A DNA stretch of 64,000 nucleotides from Capitella teleta (taxonomy: Eukaryota; Annelida; Polychaeta; Capitellidae), in the NCBI GenBank assembly GCA_000328365.1, contig KB308499.1:1-64000 (forward strand). Direction: 5' to 3'. Positions within the stretch are counted from its first letter, which is position 1; the number at the start of each line of letters is the position of its first letter. A program made the position numbers and the translations under genes. Shown here piece by piece: positions 30,901 through 41,100 of this stretch. The notes under the pieces are model-generated. The model saw only the letters and a list, made by a program, of their open reading frames with translations, was not told where the DNA came from and made no database searches.

Positions 30901-32805
30901 ATTGTTTTAATGAAGCCCTTTTGTGCAAATCTGATAAGGTTTGAACTATATTCCTGAGACTACAATTTTCCAATGGAACTATAGTGCAAGTATGAATTGT
31001 ATTTAGTTATTTGCAGAACAAGCATGCACTGAATTACTTGAAATCAATTTCTGTGGATTAAGAGTTAAGAAAACAAAAAGGAAGTCATTTAGTACGCACA
31101 AGATGCACAGAGAATGCAAAAAGAGAAAAACACTTTCTTTTTGAGGAAAAAATTCTAGGCGATTTTTCAGACCAAATGGGCCAACATGGCATGAGGTGTT
31201 GAAGAAGGGAAAAAAGTTGTGAGTTTGATATAATAAAAATGACATGTTTTGTACACGTTTCAGGGACTTACCGCGGGTAGTTCATCATTCTAACGCCAGG
31301 CACATACACAGACAGACAGAAACATTGAAAGCACAGGGATATGATTTGGGTAATTATTTTCATGATGAAACCAAAAAATAAAATATTTAAGGAAAGATTA
31401 AAAGATCCAGGGAAAAGAGTTAGTTCAGAATTGCAGATATTTTTTTTATAAATCAACAAGCAATTAAATTTAAGGCTTTGAAACTCAAGAGAATCGATGC
31501 TTGTGGCTTATCAAAAATGAACAATTACAATTTAATACATTTAATTCCAGAGATGCTTTGTGCTTAGAACCAAATTAAATTCCACAGAATCCTCACTGCC
31601 ATAAGTCGTTAGTCAAAACTAAATAGGTGCTGCTGCCACATTAGTAGTAAAGATAATTAGATACTTAATGAGTACTTCACACAAACACCCAACTCCATTT
31701 CTCAGACTCATAACTAACACATTCGAAACCTGATTAATAATAAAATTATTTTGTTTAGAAGGTGGATAGCGAAAGAAATGAACTGAAAGACTCCGGGCGT
31801 AAGGAGAGAAAAAGACAGCATCAGAAGATTTCTTTACCTTTTTCTGTGAAAGTTGAGAACAAGAGGAGAAGGAGAGAGAGACATCAAGCGAATCATTCAT
31901 GAATCGTAAAAATTTACATCCTTCAATTTGTTTAGCGATCACACATGCATTAATGAGAAGGTTAAAAGCTCACCTTGGGGTCAAACTTCTTGAACTGATC
32001 TAGCCCCAGACCTTGAAAAATTATGAAAATTTGCATGAAATGAACATAGATTTGCATAAAATAATTAGCAGAAAGGTTTAATTATGTATACCTTCAGGTT
32101 GTTTTACACTTGGAGTAATCGAGCGGACAAAATCGTCCGGGGTCATCAAGATTTCGCTGCCGTGCACCTGATGAACTTTTAGTGTTGCGAAATAGCGGAA
32201 AATCTTATCTGGAGTTGAGTAATCGCGAATGCGGTTCTCGTACTCAATAATCTGAAGATAGAAAACAATTTGAATAAAACGAGAATTGCTCATCCTCCTC
32301 AGGAAAGAAACCTTTCTATCTCTGAATCCAACTCTTTTTTTTTTCTTCTTCTTTTCCTCGTCTTCTCCTCCTTCTGCTTCTCTTAATTCTTGCAATTCTT
32401 TCTCGTTCTCCTGAGTCAGCTCCTTCGCTTCGGCTGTGTAGTAAGGACTTAAAAGAAAGATAACAATAAAAAATCTCATCAGATGATTTTCATGACTTAC
32501 TATAGAAAACATACGCAGACCATGCCAAGTAAGAATATGCGGTAGAGCTGACCCATCGTGGACTTGGGTCTTCTTATTCCTTTAGAGAAGCCTGTGTACA
32601 TGTTTTTCCCTCGGAGATGAGTGTTCCAGGGAGAAGAAGGGGCGAGAAGGAGTGCTGGCATCACTTGCGAGACCGATGTGAACTGACGAAGGATGCTGGA
32701 GGTGGGGGACGGGCGCACGATGATGGGGGGCAAGGCGACAGGGTGCTTGGCAACTGCTGGCAGTGATGAGGCAGCCCTGCGTACAGGGAGAGCACAGCGC
32801 CACAT
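27918..32805 (-). CDS. MICU1: Mitochondrial calcium uptake protein 1
   Basis: Eleven exons in transcript order: 32805-32501, 32447-32312, 32251-32092, 32011-31974, 29783-29675, 29618-29536, 28820-28626, 28572-28432, 28380-28272, 28212-28123, 28069-27918; total 1518 nt, 505 residues. MICU1 is the Ca2+-sensing gatekeeper of the mitochondrial calcium uniporter in the intermembrane space. The N terminus is a basic targeting sequence ([14 protein letters not shown]...) with a hydrophobic segment near 85-101. A KKKKKKR basic stretch (134-140), typical of MICU1, precedes GFRDRK and [20 protein letters not shown]. Two canonical EF loops are [12 protein letters not shown] (263-274) and [12 protein letters not shown] (453-464). 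Cys495 in MWKCAKS matches the cysteine that links MICU1 to MICU2. The start chosen is the first in-frame ATG. A 2.2-kb intron separates FDPK (to residue 213) from RDKMDC. Confidence 0.95.
28893..29491. mobile_element. MITE with AAAGAGGACCTCTG ends, in a MICU1 intron
   Basis: The left end AAAGAGGACCTCTG (about 28893) is inverted at CAGAGGTCCTCTTT (to about 29491). The arm inside the right end matches another partial copy at 45940-46020 (shared GACAAATAC and TTTTGATTGACAC on one strand). There is no coding frame. A short L2-like LINE tail lies within it at about 29240-29400. Family unassigned. Confidence 0.55.
29240..29400 (+). repeat. L2/MIR-type 3' core-like sequence
   Basis: Contains CAACTGAGGCATG followed by GTAAGTGCCTTACCCAAGGA and GGTTGGTGGCCAGCGCC. 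This resembles the well-known L2/MIR 3' motif (TAAGTGACTTGCCCAAGGTCA). A fragment only; the assignment rests on memory of the motif. Confidence 0.45.
29784..31973 (-). other. Large MICU1 intron (between FDPK and RDKM exons)
   Basis: AT-rich, 2.2 kb. Apart from the candidate microexon at 31272-31289 no exon, repeat or RNA is recognised. Confidence 0.6.
31272..31289 (-). CDS. MICU1: Candidate 18-nt alternative microexon of MICU1 (NDELPA)
   Basis: Inside the large MICU1 intron the minus strand reads a pyrimidine-rich stretch, then GCGTTAG, then AAT GAT GAA CTA CCC GCG, then a perfect GTAAGT donor. The 18 bases are phase 0 at both ends, like the flanking exons, and would insert six residues between Lys213 and Arg214. 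Vertebrate MICU1 has a muscle microexon (EFWQ) at this region. Splicing is predicted, not shown. Confidence 0.4.
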
Positions 32806-33434
32806 GTTGATTACTCTGGAATCAGTTGCGCTATACACATTAACTGTTTCCGTAGTCGCTTCCTAGACGAGGAAATTAAAACCTCAATATAAAATTCAAT
32901 ATAGATCAAGTATTCAACAGTGCAATACTCAATAAGACATATTCACATGATTATAATGATATCATTATCATAGTAACAGGATAATCATAGTTACAGTAAG
33001 TATCCTTAGCTCCCTAAGCAGAGTTGTGAATTATAATTCATTATAAATCGTTGGTGACACTGAACTCAGTCACTGCAGTGCTGCCCAACTCAACCGCATA
33101 ACTGATGATATTCATACTGATAACAAGTTGTAACAACTACAGGGCTTCACAAGGGGCGAAGGGCGGGCACTGTGAGTGTGACTGTGAGTCACTGACTGAG
33201 TGCGCCTGTCAGTGTGTAATCTCGTTCCAAGCCCCTATATTGATAATTAAATTATGGATACAGAATACAGCTATTGAGCTAGTCAGGTGGCCAGTGTGTA
33301 GCTCCCATGGGGTAGCAGAGCAGTTCCAACACTGTATTATAGACTACGCTACGGTTTGGGGAGCTAATCACTAAGTCAGTCACAATTACAATTATAACAA
33401 TATAAAATCTGAATATCAGTCACTGATATTCATA
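32806..33434. other. Upstream flank of MICU1
   Basis: No coding sequence. It should include the 5' UTR and promoter of MICU1, but no core motif is obvious. Repetitive GTGAGTGTGACTGTGAGTCACTGACTGAGTG lies near 33172-33203. Confidence 0.45.
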
Positions 33435-34230
33435 CCTTAGAGTAACACACAGGCTTAAAGGGAGGGAGAACTGGTTGAAAATGGACTTTGAGTCGTTATT
33501 TGATGCACCAAAAATGATTCCTATGCCTGGCCCACACAAGAAATATCATCGCTAACGATTTCGCGGGAAATATATTGCTAATTAGGCGTTACGTCAGGAG
33601 CTGTGATGAAACACCAAATTCCCCATCTTTTACAATGGGCCTCGTCATATCAGCGTGTCCTGCGACTAAACCCCTGGATTTTTTTCTTTTTTTTCTTTTC
33701 GGAAATAGATAGAATAATCATTTTGCCACCAGTCAGGCGCAAAAAAAAAAGAAGAGTTTTTGCTATTTTTCTTATTTTAACAAGCGATTTTCTAGGACAC
33801 CTACCACGTTTCTCATCCTGAAACAGTAAAAAGGTCAGCCAGAGTGCACCACGCATGCGCTTTCGTTTCGTAAACAACAGTCCTTTTATGGCGAAGATGA
33901 TCTGCTCTGATTGGCTGAAATCGATAGCTTCCCAAGGGGAACGGGACCAATCAGCAATCAGCCAAACCAAGCCATCAGCTGACGTTTGCCTCCTATACTT
34001 CGCAATGGAAGCCATTCTCCCATAGGCGCAATGCTAACCCCGATATTCGGAATGCATTATTTCCTTACGCTTGCATCCAGGCATGGTGTTTTTGGCACGG
34101 AATGCTATCAATTGGTGCTATGAGTCAATAGAACATCACTTAAAATTTAGTTCCCCATCCCTTTAGGCTACACACACTGATTCTGTGTGTGTAGCCTGTG
34201 TCAGTCACTCAGTGTGTGTTACTCTAAGGT
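33435..34230. mobile_element. TIR element (Tc1-like ends, TA target) between MICU1 and PDHX
   Basis: The left end CCTTAGAGTAACACACAG is inverted at the right end CTGTGTGTTACTCTAAGG-like (34211-34230), with TA on both flanks. Arms stay alignable further in: GCTTAAAGGGAGGGAGAACT against GCCTAAAGGGATGGGGAACT, and TGCCTGG. The right arm also has a perfect small hairpin, GGCTACACACA...TGTGTGTGTAGCC. The middle (33840-34010) has CCAAT boxes (GATTGG, ACCAATCAG) and an NRF1-like CACGCATGCGC, so it may carry a promoter. Confidence 0.6.
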
Positions 34231-35121
34231 AATTTTGATTCAGCTGTCGAATTATTTAAAAATACCAAGAGTAAGTACACTTCGTTGACTAATTTAAGGA
34301 CTTGGAATATACCGATAACTGAAAGGACATCTACCTTTTCCCGAACTGGAAAACGCTGTTTATTGACACTTCTTGTTGACAGTCATTAGAAGGTCGAGAA
34401 TGAAGCCGAGGTTTCGTCACGTAGCTATATTTACTCGATGCGTTATGTTTTCATCAAAAGCAGACAAGTCATATTATGTAGACCAAAGTAGCGTTTTAAT
34501 GTGAAATCGAGAAACAGATAGCTGAATCAAGCTGATGGATTTACAATTATTCATTGTGTAATTTTGTATTCTTTAAAAGTTTTAAGACTTTCATCTCTGA
34601 CGACTACAATATTTCTCTGGTTACCATAAGGTTCCAAATAATATTTTAGATCTAGGAGAAAATAAAAGAAATACCAAACAAAACATATTAACAACCTAAT
34701 TTTATTATTTTTTGTAATTCCTTGAATTTGACTAACATCGGATTTGAAAAACAAAACCCCCCCAAAAAAACAAAGCAACATAGGAAATTTTTTTTAGAAT
34801 ATGTTTTCCTAAAAAAAACCCTTAAAATCGAGACAACAAATAGGCAACTGGTATTGAGACATTGATTTATTTTGAAGAAAAACCAACTAAAAGCACTATA
34901 GATAAATCCGCATTAAACATCGCTATACACTGAAATCATTCAGTGGCCGATTTGAAGTAATTGCACCATTGAAAAAAATATTCATCAATCAACATAGGCC
35001 AAGGGCAAAATTCCAAACATCAACTTCAAAATGAATTTTTCGTTATACGCTTCTCACATTAGAGATAGATGTCAAGAAAGAATTAATCAGAATTATAAAA
35101 ACAGAACCAAAAAACATCCAT
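34231..35121. other. 3' flank of PDHX
   Basis: AT-rich with homopolymer A and T runs; no gene seen. On the minus strand AATAAA lies at 34871-34866, about 250 bases after the PDHX stop, a plausible polyadenylation signal. Confidence 0.5.
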
Positions 35122-38100
35122 TTACGAAGGTCTTTCAAAAAGCGATTTCAAGTTGATAGGTTTTGACTGGGACAACATCAACATTGGATTCTGCATAACC
35201 TCCTTAAATGTTTGCATGAATTCAGCCGCCACTGAATCATCAATGACCCTCTCGTCGTAGCAGAGCGTGGCACTCATCTTGGCCACTGGGGCCTCTGTCT
35301 CTGGATCAAGGACCATGCGTGACCCTCCCACTGCTAAGATGGCCGCTTGGGGAGGATTGATGATCGCAGTGAAATGACTGATGCCGAACATTCCCAAGTT
35401 AGACACGCTGAAAGGTCAGTGGAAGAAAATTATTGCCAACCTGCATGAGTTTGAGCATTGTGAATCCAAATTCCTCGATGATCAGCTGCACTACAAAGTT
35501 TATTCAACCTATTGCTTAACTTTCTGATTGCTCAATCATGGTTACATGGTCAGTTCATTTCTCTTAATGGCTGATCAAGAGGGAGGGCAATCTTTATTGA
35601 GACCCAGTTCAGGTGATTATGCAAATCAGACCCCCTCATTAACTCCTTCACTAATATGCCAGTTCCATAAAGAAGAACCCAGTCGAATAATTGAAGGACG
35701 AGCCTAGAAAGTGCTTCCTTTGTTCACATGCCGTATACTCCTGGTTAAAACCACACTCCCTATTACAACTCCACCCCACCTTTTTCAAACCAGGTATTAC
35801 TTAATTTGCACACACCCCATCATTGAGCAGTCACCCAAAGCCATGTAGGTTCTTCTACTACGCAGACTGTTGTTTTAAGCATTACATAACTATGGGCCAC
35901 GTACTGCCGCGCTTCTCAGTCTGTGCAGTGGGGGTGTAATCAGTCAGACTGACATGCTCTCAGCCTCTGCCTTACCAAACCGCAGTCGCAACCGAGACTA
36001 TAGAGTATTATTTAAACGTACGTGAATGATCCCCCTTGGAATTCTTCAGGTTTCAGTTTGTTCTCCCTGGCTCTCTTAGCGAGTTCTTTTGTGGTGGAAG
36101 AAATTCCCTCAAGTCCCAATCCAATAGCGTCTTTTACAATCGGGGTGATCAATCCACTGGGAGTTGCCACAGCAACGCTGATGTCAATATCGCTAAGTAA
36201 GCGCACTTCCCCTCCGGACCATTGAGCGTTAACGGCTGGCACTCTCTGCAGGAATATGTTTAATAAAAAGAGTGAATTGCCAAAAGTGGGGCTAACCTGC
36301 AGAGCAACAGCACAAGCCTTCACGATGAAGTCATTCACTGATACTTTCACTCCATCGTCTGAAGAGAGAAAGACAATGTCCCTACTTTAAGATAAAACTG
36401 GAAGCAGACCTGCTAGATCTTTCCTTAGTTGCAGTATGTTACCAATCGCACAATCACCGACAGAGTAAGCATGAGGAGTTCCCATCTGGAAATTCAACAG
36501 AACGTATATGATTGTGAATGTGTATTATTTTAAATCAACCTTACTTTTGATTCAGTTAAACGTTTTGCAATGATGCTACGAATATTGGTGAGAGGAATAT
36601 CTTCAAACATGCTGTCATCAGCAGGGAGTGGCGCTTGTTTGCTGGGAGGGGAAGGGGGGAGTGAAGAAGGAGGAGGAGGAGAAGGAGGTGGGGTGGCAGC
36701 CGAGACAGGAGCACCCACAGGTAGAGCCACTTGAGGTACGGGTGCTGGTTTTAGGCCTTCCTCCTGAATGTAACGTAACAAATCTCTGTAAAGAATTATT
36801 AATTACAAAAGCAAACACAAAAGTTACAAAGAATGCACCCTTTGAGAAGACGGCCGTGAGGTCCTGTGCCCACCAATTGAGATGGTGAGAGGCTGTAGAT
36901 ATCCAGAATCGACCTCACAGCAGGACCGTATGTCAATCTGCATAAGAGATGTTCTTGTGCATCCAAATTATGACATCATGGCTCTTACGGTGTATCAGGA
37001 AAAGCATGGGATTCCCCTTGATCAGGTGATGTGGGAGCAGAAGGTGCAGCTGCGCCAGCCACTTCGGAAGGAATCTCAACATTCTGCCAGTCCTCCCCCT
37101 CCTCCACCAACAGAGCGATTGGCGTGTTGATTTGGATCTTATCGCTTGAATCCGTTGGCACCAAAATCTTGGCTAAGATCCCATCTTCATCGATCTCCAT
37201 GCCGACAACGGTTTTGTCAGTTTGAATCGAACAGAGGAGATCGCCAGCAGAGACAGCGTCACCTAAGCAAATGAATTGATTCAAATGAAATTGATAATTG
37301 TGCACTTGAGCCACAGAGTGTATGTACATAGCGGATCTGGTGTCAGTGAGTAGATGAGGGAAGTGTATTTATGCAGCAGAATTGGCACAATTCTGTGAAT
37401 CGTGCAAAGCAGAGATGATCTCAGATCAAGTACAGTGCCATTAGATGATTCCACATTAGATGCGTACTCAAGTTCAAACTAAACAGCAAGCAAGCATGGT
37501 AATGTGTGCATTTCAAGCACCAGTTTGATCATTGAGATTCTTTTTGTATGTGCATTATTCTTTTGAATCAAGGTATTGCAATTTTTATTGCATTAACTTT
37601 AAATAAATATATTCTTTTTTAAATTACTCTAGTGTAGTCTCTGACTTGGATACTACATGAATAGATAGTTAGCTGGCAATTCATCAGAATACTCATTAGC
37701 TAAAGGTATTTAGTCACTTGACAATATAAGACCAAATAAGGTTGTTAAGATGCATAGTTCCAGAGCTTTGAAAATTTATGGAGCAGCTCTGTACCTAGCC
37801 TTGACTGGGCTTTTGCTAAGTACACAGCCGATCTGTACATAAACACTCCATGTGGGCAACGCACCTTCCTTCTTCAGCCATTCCACAATCTGACCCTCTG
37901 TCATGGTGGGCGAAAGAGACGGCATTTTGAGCAGAATTGGAGCTGTAAGACAAGACAATTACTTAACAAAATTCTTTTTAATAAGTAAAATAACTCTAGT
38001 TCAGAGTTAGTTAGAATTGACTGCAAAGTTTATTCACTATTTTATTCAGCCAACAGTGAAACGTTGATGAGTCGAACGTCCGTTTCACGAATGTCTCCCT

Positions 38101-41100
38101 GTGTCCAAGTTCTTTCAAAATCCCTACAATTCTCTTATAATTTACTATTAGCATACACGTCCATCCCTCGAACGTCTGATTCTCGAATTTATCCATGTAT
38201 CCATGTGGTTTCTGTTTCTCCAAAGGCATATTTTCGATCTGAAGCTCAATGAGAAAATTTCTCAATTTGGTTTTTACAAAGCATCACAATTAACATCCCC
38301 AGCCCGACAAAGCAGTCGACTTGATCTCTCCCCAGTTGTCAGCCGCAACCGGAGCTTCAATTGGCTAACTTAACACATTCAGCGCCACAGCAGTTTCGGG
38401 CCGATAGCCACTCACCGCCATGTATTTTACTCAAAAAGCCTCGTATTCACCGTCTTTGGCAGTGAATGTGTTAAAATCAATGGACAGTGGATCTCAACTA
38501 AGGCATTGTTGGTGTGCTTGTGATGGTCTGATGAACGACTGACAAAAGATAGCGCCTATTCGCAGATAGAGTTAGTTAAACATTTCCTGCCTAAGATCTA
38601 TTGTGAGTTTTATGACAGACTGGTGCTGTTTGTTAATTATGAGGGTTTGTGCTTGTGTTGATTGTTGACAATGCAACCGCAAATTCCGCAATGCATGACA
38701 GAAGAAGAGGTCAGTGGAAGAAGTTCCTAAGCTTAGATGTATGCCCTGTTTCATCTCGTGGTATCACTCCATGTGCATTTGGTCATAAATATTTGCGATG
38801 TTAATGTATATTTGTTAAAAAAAATTTCAAGCTGAAATTCTCCCAATATTTTCTTTTACCTAGATTTTTTGTTAGACATGATATTGAAGCTCATAATTCA
38901 TAATGCATATCGCCAATGTTAATGTTACAGCACGGTTTGTTATAACGATCATCATGACAAGCCTCAATCTGTCCGTCAAAGTATCATTGAGTCGAACTAT
39001 TTTAGCTAACCCCATGAACTTTGACACATCAAAGTTTTACTGTATATAGGCTATTGCCTATTAGCCATTAGCCTATTGCATTTCCATGCCATGGATTGAT
39101 GGAATATAATTCAATATTTGGATACAAGACAATTATTATTATACTATTAAGACAATTATACTACAGTGGAACCTCGATATAACGACAGCATTTGTAACAG
39201 CCAATTTTGTGTCATTATGCGCGGCCGTCGGTTCCCCAAAGCAGGCCTCTCAGGAGTCAAAAAAATTACTCATAATGTGAACGCTGTGAACGCTAATGAA
39301 TGGTCGCAGGACGTTAAGAATGTACAAACGCATTTTTTTTTTTTCAAACGATCTCTTATTTTGACATGTAATGGTCTTCAATATGAGACACATGTACACT
39401 GTTCGCCATAGCTAGCCACTTGTCTTGGACCTTCAAGATGTCTGAAATCATGCTTTGTCCTTGTCCCACGTTTAGCTGAAGTGTGATGCAATGTCCTGCT
39501 CTAACGCCGAGGGATGGTCACGCTTGTACAGGCAGATCGCTTTCTTATCTTGAAGGGTGAACTGCGCACGTTGGCGTTAACTGACGGAGATGACGTGGAG
39601 CATGTATAGACAAATCACTTCATAGTGACAGGAGGAGTCAGATGACCATGTAGAGAAAGGAGTGAATCTAATGAAAATTGTCTCTGACCAAGACCACCTA
39701 GAGACAAGGCCGTTTCAGCTCCGCGGCCGATGAGCCGTGACGTCATCATATGTGGTCCGATATATAAAGGCTCGCGTAATGCTGCAGGCTTCGCCTTCTC
39801 GCACATACCTACCCAGGTGAAAGCGAGTAAAATTCGATCCACCACCACCACCACCTGCAGGCTTCGCACGAGGCGAAAGCTGTATGCAGGCGCCATATTT
39901 GATTCGAACGCGGGCGATCATTTCGGTTAGTTTATCGTTGTTTTTCGCATCAAATTGTTCCAAAATATCACTAAACTCATTACAGGATCATGCCGCATAA
40001 GTGTTCAGTGCCGGGTTGCAACGGCAATTACGCTAATGGCTCGAAAGTCGCCGTTTTCAAGTTTCCGCTGAATGACGAGGAAAGGCTCGCAAGATGGCTG
40101 AACGGAATCAAGCGGGATAACTTCGTTCCAACGAAGAATACTAGGGTGAGTCTCGCAGTTTATAACCGACACTGTTATTTGATTGTGAACAGAATATGCC
40201 TGGTTTATATGCTTTTCTGATAGTGCGTTTTTTGTATTCATTTTATCAATATTAGCGTGCACAAGGCAGCACGGCGTCGTGTGACGCGTCACTGGGTTTT
40301 CCCCTTTTTAGGCTTTTGTATTCCTCTCCTCTTTCCATCTTGCTTTGACCTTCATGACTGGTGCATGAATGATAAACGCGCATCATTGATAGACGTATTT
40401 GACGGTGAAATGACTGAATGTGGTAATAATATATACATGATGTAATACTATAACAGTACTAGAAGTGAAAGTACAGAGGCCTTTGATCACTCGATCAGTC
40501 CCACTGGAATATTTATATTTTTCAATTATATGCATTCATTTTGTTTCAGGTGTGTGAGCGTTATTTCGAACCACACCTGATCCTGCGTGAATCCAGTGCT
40601 TACGATGAGAAAACGGGAAAGACCATCACCTGTCGACGTGACAAGCCAGATTTGGTTCCTGGTGCCACCCCTACGCTTCTACCTGGTTGTCCATCATACC
40701 TTTCTTCGTCCTCGTCATCTGCGCCTCGGTCTTGCCCCACGTCAAAAGCACAGTTGAGTGAAGAGCAACAGGTGCTGCAGGCGCTGGAAGCCAGTGAAGA
40801 GTCATTCAGGGAAGAAGATTCCCTGTGGTCCTGTGACTCCCTGAATGACATCAAGGATAAACTACACCTCCTGCAACTTAACCTTCCTTGGACTACCCTC
40901 ATGGATGTGTCAACTGTTCATTTGTGCTTCACCTCTCCTGATCCAGCGCCATCCATCATCTCATCCATCACAATATCCAGCGACATGCAGGCAACCGTCT
41001 CTCTTCATGGTGCACCACTTCCTTCAGTCGACGACATCTGCTAATTCTGAACCTGGTCCTGCGCCTTTTGAGCTCTGTGTGTGTTGAGTCGTCCAAATTC

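Noticed and set aside
32500-32838. MICU1 start at 32838
   Set aside because: That codon is GTG. The first in-frame ATG at 32805 begins a good mitochondrial targeting sequence.
33650-34015. A 121-residue host protein on the minus strand
   Set aside because: It runs through CCAAT/promoter-like DNA and a lysine run made by poly-T; no family resemblance.
35122-36350. DLAT, the catalytic E2 of pyruvate dehydrogenase
   Set aside because: The catalytic His motif is replaced (DERVIDD) and the C terminus aligns better with PDHX.
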